The notes below the pieces were generated by a model. The model was not told the origin of the DNA. It was given only the letters and a program-made list of their open reading frames with translations, and did not search any database. From Leptolinea sp964446955 (lineage in GTDB: Bacteria; Chloroflexota; Anaerolineae; Anaerolineales; Anaerolineaceae), in NCBI GenBank assembly GCA_964446955.1, contig CAYUQJ010000001.1, positions 248,001 to 312,000 of the forward strand: 64,000 bases of DNA, given 5' to 3'. Below are positions 1-7,709 of the stretch, one piece after another (position 1 is the first letter of the stretch; every line of letters starts with the position of its first letter). A program made the translations under genes and the position numbers.

Positions 1-22
1 CACGAATAAGGATTGCTTTACC

Positions 23-448
23 GTGACCAATGTATTGGGAATTGATCTTGGAGAAAAGAACATTGGACTGGCGATAGGAAGCAACGAGTCGAAGTTAAGT
101 CGTCCACTTGAGGTTTTTACCCATAAATCACGCCGAATTGATATTGACCACATAATCCGTGTTATAAAAAGCCATCAGATTTCAAGAATTGTTATCGGGA
201 TAAGTTTTCAGGAGGATGGTTTACCCAACTCCATGGGCAAACACGCATTGAGTTTCGGAAGGGAACTTGAACAAAGCTCCGGCCTACCGATTGAATACTG
301 TGATGAAGCTCTCTCAACGCAAGATGCCAAATCTCAGGCCATAAGGTTAGGTGCGTCCACTAAACAAAGACGTGGTCACCTGGACGCGGCAGCGGCCGCC
401 TTCATTCTACAATCCTATTTTGACCGTTATTCGAATGGTTCTCAATAA
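23..448 (+). CDS. ruvX: Putative pre-16S rRNA nuclease, YqgF/RuvX family
   Basis: A 141-residue protein of the RNase H-like YqgF/RuvX family, whose members act in 16S rRNA 5' maturation and were earlier described as Holliday-junction resolvase-like. Visible marks are the opening GIDLGEKNIGLAIG strand with the presumed catalytic Asp8, an acidic DEALST segment near residues 94-99, and HLDAAAAA near the C-terminus with Asp121. Length is normal for the family. Translation starts at a GTG; no better ATG exists in frame. The stop codon is directly followed by the ATG of mltG with no gap, so the two are co-transcribed. ruvX next to mltG is a common bacterial arrangement. Family assignment is firm. 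Confidence 0.93.
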   Translation: MTNVLGIDLGEKNIGLAIGSNESKLSRPLEVFTHKSRRIDIDHIIRVIKSHQISRIVIGISFQEDGLPNSMGKHALSFGRELEQSSGLPIEYCDEALSTQDAKSQAIRLGASTKQRRGHLDAAAAAFILQSYFDRYSNGSQ

Positions 449-1597
449 ATGAAAGCTACCTCGCGAAAATCAGATCGGAACAAACTACTGCGCCTGGTAG
501 TCATTTTTTTTATTATTTGTCTTGTCGGGATGATATTTCTTATACAAACATTGGTACGTGAACAGTCTTTCGAACTTGTGGGTAAACCAGACCCCAACCT
601 GAATAATGGCCGAAAAACATACCTTGAGCTTCTTTTCTTTTTTAAACAGGATGAAATACAGAAACCGAATGACCTGGCAACGGATTATGTACTGGCAATT
701 CAAAGTGGAGAGCCACTTGATGAAATTATTCATGATCTGAACGGGAACAATGTAACCCGGGACCCGTCAATTCTTCGGGATATGCTGATCTATACCGGAG
801 CCGATCAAAGGATTCTGCCGGGGAAATACTTAATACCTGCCAGAAGCTCGGATCGTGATGTGGTTAAAATCCTTCAAGATATTAACGCCAGTTTAGTCGA
901 TTTCACTATCCTTCCCGGGTGGCGAAAAGAAGAAATTGCGCAGGCTTTACCAACTTCGGGTCTTTCCATATCGATTGAGGAGTTTCTGGAATGGGTTAAT
1001 CAACCGGTTGATCAGCCTGATCTGGCTGATCCTGCCATTATCTCTCATGAAGGTTTTTTAATTCCCGGACAATATTCTTTCAAGCGTGATATTACCGTGG
1101 ATGGATTTGTCAACACGTTTGTTTACCGATTCAGGCAAAACCTTACGGGTGATTTGATGGATGCATATACAAATCAGGGTTTGACCACATACCAGGCGGT
1201 AACCCTGGCGTCTATAATTCAACGGGAAGCTGTGTTAGATGAAGAAAAGCCTCTCATTGCTTCCGTTTTTCTAAACAGATTACGAAACGGAATGCAACTT
1301 CAGACCGATCCGACTGTTCAATATGCGCTGGGTTATTCACAGGAGCATGGCTGGTGGAAGAGTCCATTAAATCTTAACGATCTTCAAGTCGATTCTGTCT
1401 ATAATACATATATCATCTTTGGTTTGCCACCTGCTCCAATCTGTAATCCGGACCTTACATCGCTAGAGGCAGTCGCTTACCCGGAAGAATCAGAATATTT
1501 TTACTTCAGAGCGGCATGCGATGGTTCAGGCAGGCATGTTTTTTCTAAGACTATGGAAGAGCATTCAATGAATGGATGTGTGAATTCGGAATCCTGA
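449..1597 (+). CDS. mltG: Endolytic murein transglycosylase MltG (YceG-like)
   Basis: A 382-residue inner-membrane lytic transglycosylase that, in this family, cuts nascent glycan strands and terminates peptidoglycan polymerisation. One N-terminal membrane segment lies at about residues 14-35; the rest is extracytoplasmic. The YceG signature is clear: ASIIQREA with catalytic Glu260, then a VFLNRLRNGMQLQTDPTV segment, and a C-terminal FGLPPAPICNP motif. The start abuts the ruvX stop, so translation is probably coupled. The polyphosphate glucokinase gene follows after 17 bases. Identification is firm from the catalytic motif and overall length. Confidence 0.94.
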   Translation: MKATSRKSDRNKLLRLVVIFFIICLVGMIFLIQTLVREQSFELVGKPDPNLNNGRKTYLELLFFFKQDEIQKPNDLATDYVLAIQSGEPLDEIIHDLNGNNVTRDPSILRDMLIYTGADQRILPGKYLIPARSSDRDVVKILQDINASLVDFTILPGWRKEEIAQALPTSGLSISIEEFLEWVNQPVDQPDLADPAIISHEGFLIPGQYSFKRDITVDGFVNTFVYRFRQNLTGDLMDAYTNQGLTTYQAVTLASIIQREAVLDEEKPLIASVFLNRLRNGMQLQTDPTVQYALGYSQEHGWWKSPLNLNDLQVDSVYNTYIIFGLPPAPICNPDLTSLEAVAYPEESEYFYFRAACDGSGRHVFSKTMEEHSMNGCVNSES

Positions 1598-1614
1598 TAA
1601 TTTTTGGAGGAAAA

Positions 1615-2388
1615 ATGGATGTATTGGGCCTGGATATAGGTGGTTCGGGAATTAAAGGAGCTCTCATTGATGTCGCCACCGGTTCATTATCAAGTGAGCG
1701 GTATCGATTGCCGACCCCCGACGAAGCTCGCCCGAATGATGTGGCAGATGTCATTAATAAAATAGTCAAACATTTTTCCTATAACGGGGTTTTGGGTGTC
1801 GGGTTTCCGGCCGTGGTTCATCATGGCGTGGCATATTCTGCCGCGAATGTGGATGAATCCTGGATTGGGATGGATGTAAGCAAATTGTTGACAAAAGAGA
1901 CAGGCTGCAAATCCTATGTGCTTAATGATGCTGATGCAGCTGGATTGGCCGAAATGGAATTCGGAGTAGGGAAAAAGTATAAAAAAGGCGTGGTGATCTT
2001 GCTTACTATTGGAACCGGCATCGGTTCTGCTGTGTTTATCGATGGTAAGTTATTTCCCAATACGGAATTAGGACATCTGGAAATCCGGGGCAAAGACGCG
2101 GAAAGACGTGCCTCTGATGCGACTCGCAGCAGAAAAAAATGGACCTGGGAAGAATGGTCAATGCGTTTTCAGGAACTGATCAGTACGTATGAACGGTTGT
2201 TCTCTCCGGATGTCTTCATTTTAGGTGGTGGGGCAAGTAAGTGTTTTAGTGAATACGGGAAATTCCTACGGTCGCGGGCTGAGATCATACCGGCGCAATT
2301 GCTGAATCAAGCCGGATTGGTAGGCGCGGCTGTATATGCCTATCGGAGCGATATGTTGTTGAAATCATCACGCAACCCGAAAAAATAA
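1615..2388 (+). CDS. ppgK: Polyphosphate glucokinase (ROK family)
   Basis: A ROK-family sugar kinase of 257 residues that resembles polyphosphate--glucose phosphotransferases, which phosphorylate glucose with polyphosphate and often also ATP. Seen in the sequence: the N-terminal phosphate-binding LGLDIGGSGIKGA, the LNDADAAGLAE region, TIGTGIGSAVFIDG, and ELGHLEIRG with the ROK active-site region. The reading frame extends 13 codons further upstream, but I chose the ATG at 1615 because GGAGG lies four bases before it and the protein then starts exactly at the conserved strand. It follows mltG closely. Glucose-6-phosphate made here would feed the glycogen and pentose-phosphate genes elsewhere in the window. 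Substrate preference is inferred from similarity only. Confidence 0.87.
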   Translation: MDVLGLDIGGSGIKGALIDVATGSLSSERYRLPTPDEARPNDVADVINKIVKHFSYNGVLGVGFPAVVHHGVAYSAANVDESWIGMDVSKLLTKETGCKSYVLNDADAAGLAEMEFGVGKKYKKGVVILLTIGTGIGSAVFIDGKLFPNTELGHLEIRGKDAERRASDATRSRKKWTWEEWSMRFQELISTYERLFSPDVFILGGGASKCFSEYGKFLRSRAEIIPAQLLNQAGLVGAAVYAYRSDMLLKSSRNPKK

Positions 2389-2400
2389 GACGAAACTTTT

Positions 2401-3846
2401 TTATTGCTGGAACATAATTCCGCCCCGGGTCATGGCATCGACTGAGCTGAGGGCGGTTTTTATTTCTTCCAGAGTTATGGGATTGCCATCTAATTTTTTA
2501 AGTGTCCCATTTTCAATTTGTCTTGCTGCAATTTTTACTATTGATGTGTCTTCCCGGCGGGCCTCTTGCGCGAGTTTTGCACCAGCCTGGTATCCGATCA
2601 GGGGATTCAACGCGGTTACCAGGATGGTATTTCGCTCTAACCAGTAGCGACAGCGTTCTGAATTAGATTGAATGCCGGAAACACATCGGTCTGTAAAGGC
2701 CGTTATACCTGTGATCATGATGTGCATCATTTCAAACAGGTTATAACCGATCAAAGGCATCATAACATTCAATTCCAGCTGGCCGGCGGCAGTAGCCATA
2801 GCGACCGCCTGGTCCATGGCAACAACCTGGATCATCACCATATTCAGCATCTCAGCCATAACGGGGTTGACTTTTCCGGGCATAATGCTTGACCCCGGTT
2901 GGACAGCTGGTAGGTGTATTTCATCCAATCCGCTGGCTGGACCAGATGAGAGTAAACGGAAATCATTTGCGATACGGGTAAAGGTCAATGCGCATGTGCG
3001 AAGCGCACTGCTAAACGCGGACAGATCAGCCATGGATTGCATCGATTCAAAAAGGTTCTCAGAAAGCACAAGCGGTTTTCCGGTAATTGCGGAAAGCTCG
3101 GCGACCATCCGAAAGGCATATTCAGGATGAGCGTTTAATCCGGTTCCGGCAGCTGTTCCACCGATACCCAAACGATATAAGCCTTCTGATGCTTGCTGAA
3201 TCCGGATCCGGTCTCGTGACACTGCGGAAGCGTACGCGCCGAATTCCTGTCCAAGCCGGACCGGGACCGCATCCTGCAAGTGTGTTCGTCCTGATTTCAC
3301 AATTACATCAAATTCAACAGACTTTTCAAGAAGAGCATCCACAACCTTTTGGAGAGCATTGTCCAGTTCTTCCATCCGCCAGAGACAACCCAATCGTATG
3401 GCTGTCGGAACGACATCATTTGTTGATTGTGCCATATTTACATGATCATTGGGGTCTACCCGTAGTTTTGAATGAGCCCTATCCAGTATCTGGTTTGAAA
3501 GGCGGGCTGTCACCTCATTGATGTTCATGTGATGGCTTGTTCCTGCCCCGGCTTGATACGGATCGACAACAAAATGGTCATTCCACTTCCCGCTCATTAC
3601 TTCAAGGGAAGCTTCCTGGATTGCTGCTGAAATTGGTTCAGGCAAAAGACCTAATGCGGCGTTTACCCGGGCAGCAGCCAGTTTAATGGCAGCCATAGGC
3701 CAGATGAATGCCGGGCGGGGACATAGACCGCTAATGGGAAAATTCTCTACTGCCCTTTGTGTTTGTGCGCCATAGAGTTTGTCTATCGGGACGTTAATCT
3801 CGCCCAGAGAATCTTTTTCCCGCCTGAATGTTTTCTTTCCGTCCAT
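2401..3846 (-). CDS. Class II fumarase/aspartase family lyase
   Basis: A 481-residue member of the fumarase II/aspartase superfamily, which adds or removes water or ammonia across fumarate. The superfamily signature GSSIMPGKVNP is intact, as are THLQDAVPVRLGQE and the STNDVVPTAI region. Features are mixed: YQAGAGTS and the GKVNPVMAE stretch look aspartase-like, while GTAAGTGLNAHPEY looks fumarase-like. The usual [ST]-N-M-N segment reads HHMN (TSHHMN), placing a His where Asn is normal near the substrate site. I therefore do not choose between fumarate hydratase and aspartate ammonia-lyase. An AGGA ribosome site precedes the ATG. The gene is convergent with ppgK, with only 12 bases between the stops. 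Confidence 0.8.
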   Translation of the reverse strand: MDGKKTFRREKDSLGEINVPIDKLYGAQTQRAVENFPISGLCPRPAFIWPMAAIKLAAARVNAALGLLPEPISAAIQEASLEVMSGKWNDHFVVDPYQAGAGTSHHMNINEVTARLSNQILDRAHSKLRVDPNDHVNMAQSTNDVVPTAIRLGCLWRMEELDNALQKVVDALLEKSVEFDVIVKSGRTHLQDAVPVRLGQEFGAYASAVSRDRIRIQQASEGLYRLGIGGTAAGTGLNAHPEYAFRMVAELSAITGKPLVLSENLFESMQSMADLSAFSSALRTCALTFTRIANDFRLLSSGPASGLDEIHLPAVQPGSSIMPGKVNPVMAEMLNMVMIQVVAMDQAVAMATAAGQLELNVMMPLIGYNLFEMMHIMITGITAFTDRCVSGIQSNSERCRYWLERNTILVTALNPLIGYQAGAKLAQEARREDTSIVKIAARQIENGTLKKLDGNPITLEEIKTALSSVDAMTRGGIMFQQ

Positions 3847-3905
3847 TGTGCCATCCTGAATTAAAGATCCTTTTAGTATTCTACCTTTAAGTTCTCCCTT
3901 AATCG

Positions 3906-3938
3906 AAAAGCAGACCCATTCAGGTCTGCTTTTTTTTT
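3906..3938 (-). terminator. Hairpin terminator after the ferredoxin gene
   Basis: Perfect 8-bp arms (3909-3916 and 3923-3930) around a 6-base loop. A run of nine T follows on the plus strand and four T on the minus strand. It lies just past the ferredoxin stop (minus strand), so it probably ends that transcript before the lyase gene. The stronger T-run faces the other way, so it could also block antisense transcription. Confidence 0.75.
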
Positions 3939-3953
3939 GGAAAAAATTATGAC

Positions 3954-4361
3954 TCAGGCTGCTTCGTATCCCGGTCCTTCCCTGAAGTAGGCAGCATTTT
4001 CCGCAATGGCAGGGGTAAGGTCTACCACTTCTCCAGCGGCGAGTTTTCTGGTGGCTTTCAAATGAACGGGTTCTCCATCATGGTTCTTACCATTGAACTC
4101 TTCGGAATATCCCGGAGTACCTTCCGGCATGGAAAGAACTTCGCCACCTTTTGCAGTATATGCTGATGGCACATCTTCTTCCGCGAAAATGGCAAAAAAG
4201 GGGCATTCAGGAACACAGGCGTCACAGTCTATACAGGTATCCGCGTCGATATAAAAACCGGGATATTTGTCCTGGGGTTTACCGGGAACAATACATTCCA
4301 CCGGGCAGACAATCGCGCATCCACCCTCCCTAACGCATAAACTTGTGATTACATGAGCCAT
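3954..4361 (-). CDS. Ferredoxin with two Fe-S cluster motifs (seven-iron type likely)
   Basis: A 135-residue low-potential electron carrier. Eight cysteines are visible: Cys9, 15, 19 and 23 in a first group and Cys43, 46, 49 and 53 in a regular CIDCDACVPECP group. The first group lacks the compact CxxCxxC spacing (C-x5-C-x3-CP-x2-C), as in seven-iron ferredoxins where one cluster is [3Fe-4S]. The segment after the second group (AIFAEEDVP) also matches the Azotobacter FdI type. About 75 residues follow with no recognised motif, ending in an acidic and aromatic tail. A GGAGG site precedes the ATG. Its redox partner cannot be deduced from the neighbours. Confidence 0.88.
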   Translation of the reverse strand: MAHVITSLCVREGGCAIVCPVECIVPGKPQDKYPGFYIDADTCIDCDACVPECPFFAIFAEEDVPSAYTAKGGEVLSMPEGTPGYSEEFNGKNHDGEPVHLKATRKLAAGEVVDLTPAIAENAAYFREGPGYEAA

Positions 4362-4382
4362 TTTCCCTCCGTTTGAGAAGTC

Positions 4383-4988
4383 TTATGAACCAAGGAATCG
4401 TTGTTCTACTACATCCCAGTCTACCACATTCCAAAACGAAGAAAGATAATCTGCGCGTCGGTTTTGATACTTTAGATAATAAGCATGTTCCCAAACGTCA
4501 ACTGTCAAAAGCGGCTTCAGTCCCTCAGTTAATGGGGTATCTTGATTGGGGGTTGAGCTGATAACCAGAGATCCATCTTTTTTCTGGCTTAGCCAGGCAA
4601 AACCGGATCCGAAACGACCCAGACCGGCCTTTTCCATTTCCTGTTTGAATGTGTCAAAACTTCCAAAAGCTTTATTGATTGCTTCTGCCAGTTTTCCTTT
4701 GGGGGTTCCACCACCGGGTTTCATGGCATCGAAATAAAAATTGTGGTTATATACACCACCACCATTGTTGCGAACAGCTGTACGGATATCTTCCGGTACT
4801 TTATCCAAGTCTGCCAGAAGCGTCTCAAGCGGTTTTTCGAACAATTCCGGATGTTTTTCAACAGCGGCATTCAGATTGTTCAGATACGTCAAATGGTGCT
4901 TGGTATAATGCACTTCCATGGTTTTTGCATCAATGTGCGGTTCAAAAGCGTTGAAATCATATCTTAAGGTTGTTTGTTTATATGGCAT
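4383..4988 (-). CDS. sodA: Superoxide dismutase, Fe/Mn family
   Basis: A 201-residue cytoplasmic superoxide dismutase that converts superoxide to oxygen and hydrogen peroxide. Metal ligands are recognisable: His27 in EVHYTKHH, a second His in VYNHNFYF, and Asp and His in VDVWEHAYY. The metal (Mn, Fe or either) cannot be fixed from sequence alone. The frame continues 19 codons upstream, but the ATG at 4988 has AGGAGG at the proper distance and begins with the usual MPYKQTTLRYDF. The start faces a divergent DMT permease gene. A 22-base inverted repeat lies in the gap and is listed separately. It suggests that an anaerobe or microaerophile keeps oxygen defence here. Confidence 0.94.
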   Translation of the reverse strand: MPYKQTTLRYDFNAFEPHIDAKTMEVHYTKHHLTYLNNLNAAVEKHPELFEKPLETLLADLDKVPEDIRTAVRNNGGGVYNHNFYFDAMKPGGGTPKGKLAEAINKAFGSFDTFKQEMEKAGLGRFGSGFAWLSQKKDGSLVISSTPNQDTPLTEGLKPLLTVDVWEHAYYLKYQNRRADYLSSFWNVVDWDVVEQRFLGS

Positions 4989-5023
4989 GGTGATCCTCCT
5001 GTGTTTTTGCCAAGTGTAATTGT

Positions 5024-5045
5024 TTGATAAATAAGACATTATCAA
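5024..5045. promoter_or_regulatory. Inverted repeat in the sodA/permease divergent gap
   Basis: TTGATAA at 5024-5030 and its exact complement TTATCAA at 5039-5045, separated by eight bases. It sits 36 bases upstream of the sod start and 34 bases upstream of the permease start. Position and symmetry suit a dimeric repressor site, perhaps of a metal- or peroxide-sensing regulator; the regulator is unknown. Confidence 0.4.
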
Positions 5046-5078
5046 TCTTATTAAAAATTCTAGCCAGAGGAATGACCA

Positions 5079-6029
5079 TTGTCAAGCAAAATACAACCTG
5101 TGTCCTTGAAATTATTCTCCGGCGTTATTCGATCTCCGGGATTTATTCTTGTAGTGGGTATACTGGCCGTTTCATCAGCTTCATTGTTTATCCGTTATGC
5201 CCAACGAGAGATGCCTTCCCTTGTTATCGCAGCGTACCGCCTGGGCCTGGCATCCATTATTATGACTCCCTGGGTATGGCGGAAACATAAAGTGGATATC
5301 TTATCAATTTCAAAAGGCGATTGGGCACGAATTGCCACAGCGGGTTTGCTTTTGGCTTTTCATTTTGCCTCATGGATCACATCGTTGGAGTTTACCAGTG
5401 TATCGAGTTCTGTCGTACTGGTTACCACCACGCCAATCTGGGTTGCTCTCTTCTCTCCCTTTATTCTTAAGGAAAAACCCAACCGGATGACATTGATCGG
5501 TCTTGCGGTTGCCATTTTGGGTGGAATTATCGTAAGTCTGTCAAATGATTGTGAATTGGGATTGAGCGGATTTCGGTGCAATATGCCTCAGGCCAATTCC
5601 AATACTTCTGCAATATATGGAAACGCGCTTGCACTTCTGGGTGCTGTCTGTGCTGCATTTTACTTGATCATTGGAAGAATTCTTCGGAAGACTGTTAACC
5701 TTTCCGTATATGTTTATTGCATTTTCTTCTCAGCAGCCGTATTTCTGGTCCTTTTTGCTATTCTTACAGGTAATTCATTTTTTCCTTATTCCACCACCAC
5801 ACTATTATTTTGTCTTGCACTGGCAGTCTTCCCGCAGATTGTAGGGCATACCAGTCTTAATTGGGCATTGGGTTACTTACCAGTAGGGCTTGTGGCAATC
5901 GTTCTTCTGGGAGAACCCGTTGGTTCAACCATCCTGGCAGCTATATTTTTAAAAGAAATTCCCGCCAGCCTTGAGTTGGCGGGCGGGATAATTATTCTAA
6001 CCGGGATATTTCTGGCTTCCCGAAAGTGA
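5079..6029 (+). CDS. DMT superfamily permease with two EamA domains
   Basis: A 316-residue integral membrane protein with about ten hydrophobic segments arranged as two EamA halves; the first conserved block is LFIRYAQREMPSLVIAAYRLGLA and the second ends in VALLGEP-like VAIVLLGEPVGSTILAA. Family members export or import amino acids, drugs or metabolites, so the substrate is unknown. The start is a TTG at 5079 with AGAGG eight bases upstream; an ATG seven bases earlier is in another frame and gives a short unrelated peptide. Residues 162-183 contain a Cys-containing insert (DCELGLSGFRCNMPQ) between segments. The gene is divergent from sodA and convergent with malQ. Confidence 0.85.
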   Translation: MSSKIQPVSLKLFSGVIRSPGFILVVGILAVSSASLFIRYAQREMPSLVIAAYRLGLASIIMTPWVWRKHKVDILSISKGDWARIATAGLLLAFHFASWITSLEFTSVSSSVVLVTTTPIWVALFSPFILKEKPNRMTLIGLAVAILGGIIVSLSNDCELGLSGFRCNMPQANSNTSAIYGNALALLGAVCAAFYLIIGRILRKTVNLSVYVYCIFFSAAVFLVLFAILTGNSFFPYSTTTLLFCLALAVFPQIVGHTSLNWALGYLPVGLVAIVLLGEPVGSTILAAIFLKEIPASLELAGGIIILTGIFLASRK

Positions 6030-6034
6030 ACTGA

Positions 6035-7558
6035 TCATTTTTCTTTTTGCTTTTTTTCCTGTAATTCTGGAAGCCTGTTGTATAACCAGTTTATCTCTTT
6101 GATACGGTTGATCAAATCATCTGGTAATCCATGGAATGTCATCCGCCATGTCCAATTGCCTCCAGGGCGTCCAGGGTAATTCATGCGGGCTGATGTATCC
6201 AGATTCAGGAAATCCTGCAGTGGTGATATGACAACACGGGCAGGTGACTGCCATAACGCACGGATCATCTTCCAGGTAATCCCTTCAGAATCACTTGCCA
6301 GATAACGACGGCAAAAGTCCCTCTCAACTTCGGGCGCGCTGTTGTACCAACCCATGGTGGTGTCGTTGTCATGTGTACCGGTATAGGCAACACAATTAAC
6401 CGGATAATTGTGGGGCAGAAATGGATCGGTCGGGTCGCTGGCAAAGGCAAACTGGAAGATCTTCATACCCGGTAGTTTGAAGTGATCACGAAGTTCAACC
6501 ACATCCGGAGTGATCAGTCCGAGATCTTCCGCGATTATTGGAAGACTACCCAAAACAGACGAAACCTGTTTGAGAAAGTCTGTGCCAGGAGCCTTTACCC
6601 AGCGTCCCTTTTCAGCAGTAGGCATACCAGCAGGAATCTCCCAATAGCCGGCAAATCCACGAAAATGGTCCAGGCGGATAAAGTCGAACATTGACAATGT
6701 TGATTTTATTCGGGCAATCCACCAGGCATAATCGCTTTCTTTGTGGAAATCCCATTTATATAACGGATTTCCCCACAGTTGTCCGGTTGTGGAAAAGTAA
6801 TCTGGTGGTACTCCGGCGACGAATTGTGGAGCTCCTTCGCTGTCAAGGAAGAAGAGATCAGGATTGGCCCATACATCCGCAGAATCATACGCGACGAAAA
6901 GTGGAATGTCCCCAATGATCTTAATGCCCAACTCGTTCACATAGGAATGCAATTGTGCCCATTGACGGAAGAATAGGAATTGCCTGAATTGATGATATTG
7001 AATCTCATCTGAGTAGAATTGGGAAAACTCTTTCAGAGATTTTTTATTTCGTTTACGTAATTCTTTAGGCCACTCGTTCCAGGCATTCCCGCCCATGTTT
7101 TCTTTTATGGCCATAAACAGACTGAAATCATTCAGCCAGTCTTTTTCTTCTTCCTGAAATTCGTTGAATTCATCTGTTAGTAACGGTGGGTTTACTTTTT
7201 TAAACCGGTTATATGATCTTTGTAAAAGTGTGTTTTTCCAGGTTATTGCTCTACCATAATCCACCATGTTATCGGGAAGTGTGGGACGATCATCGAGGTC
7301 GGACGTGTGCAATAACCCTTCGTCCAGTAGCAATGCCGGACTAACAAGGTATGGATTACCGGCAAAAGCAGAAAAACATTGGTACGGTGAGTCGCCATAA
7401 CCAGTTGGTCCCAATGGAAGAACCTGCCAGAGGGAGAATCCTGCTTGCTTAATAGAATCAACCCACTGGTACGCGGCCGGTCCGAGATCACCTATACCAT
7501 CCGGTCCGGAAAGACTGGTTGGATGAAGTAATACGCCTGCCTGTCGTTCATAATTCAT
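6035..7558 (-). CDS. malQ: 4-alpha-glucanotransferase (amylomaltase, GH77)
   Basis: A 507-residue cytoplasmic enzyme that transfers maltosyl and longer 1,4-glucan units between oligosaccharides. GH77 marks are present: N-terminal GVLLHPTSLSGPDGIGDLG, the FIRLDHFRGF strand with the nucleophile Asp, IIAEDLGLITPDV with the acid/base Glu, and YTGTHDNDTTMGW with the third Asp. Length is standard for bacterial amylomaltase. A GGAG site precedes the ATG. It lies downstream of glgA on the same strand, but a strong terminator separates them, so it probably has its own promoter in the 150-base gap. Together with glgA it indicates glycogen turnover. Confidence 0.95.
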   Translation of the reverse strand: MNYERQAGVLLHPTSLSGPDGIGDLGPAAYQWVDSIKQAGFSLWQVLPLGPTGYGDSPYQCFSAFAGNPYLVSPALLLDEGLLHTSDLDDRPTLPDNMVDYGRAITWKNTLLQRSYNRFKKVNPPLLTDEFNEFQEEEKDWLNDFSLFMAIKENMGGNAWNEWPKELRKRNKKSLKEFSQFYSDEIQYHQFRQFLFFRQWAQLHSYVNELGIKIIGDIPLFVAYDSADVWANPDLFFLDSEGAPQFVAGVPPDYFSTTGQLWGNPLYKWDFHKESDYAWWIARIKSTLSMFDFIRLDHFRGFAGYWEIPAGMPTAEKGRWVKAPGTDFLKQVSSVLGSLPIIAEDLGLITPDVVELRDHFKLPGMKIFQFAFASDPTDPFLPHNYPVNCVAYTGTHDNDTTMGWYNSAPEVERDFCRRYLASDSEGITWKMIRALWQSPARVVISPLQDFLNLDTSARMNYPGRPGGNWTWRMTFHGLPDDLINRIKEINWLYNRLPELQEKKQKEK

Positions 7559-7671
7559 GGGAAGAACTCCAAAGAAGAATTTGTACAGATTAAATCACAA
7601 TCCTAAAATACGTGCTTTCATGCTTACATCATTAAATTTCTATCTCATTATTATCGAAATGCTGTTTGCGT

Positions 7672-7697
7672 AAAAAAGCAGGAGATTTACTCCTGCC
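7672..7697 (-). terminator. Rho-independent terminator after glgA
   Basis: Seven-base-pair GC-rich stem (7678-7684 with 7690-7696), five-base loop, and six T on the minus strand immediately after the stem. It lies 13 bases beyond the glgA stop and should separate glgA from malQ. Confidence 0.88.
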
Positions 7698-7709
7698 CGG
7701 TTCAGATGG

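Noticed and set aside
3087..3521. 144-codon plus-strand frame opposite the lyase gene
   Set aside because: Antisense shadow; its composition and lack of start site match an open frame by chance.
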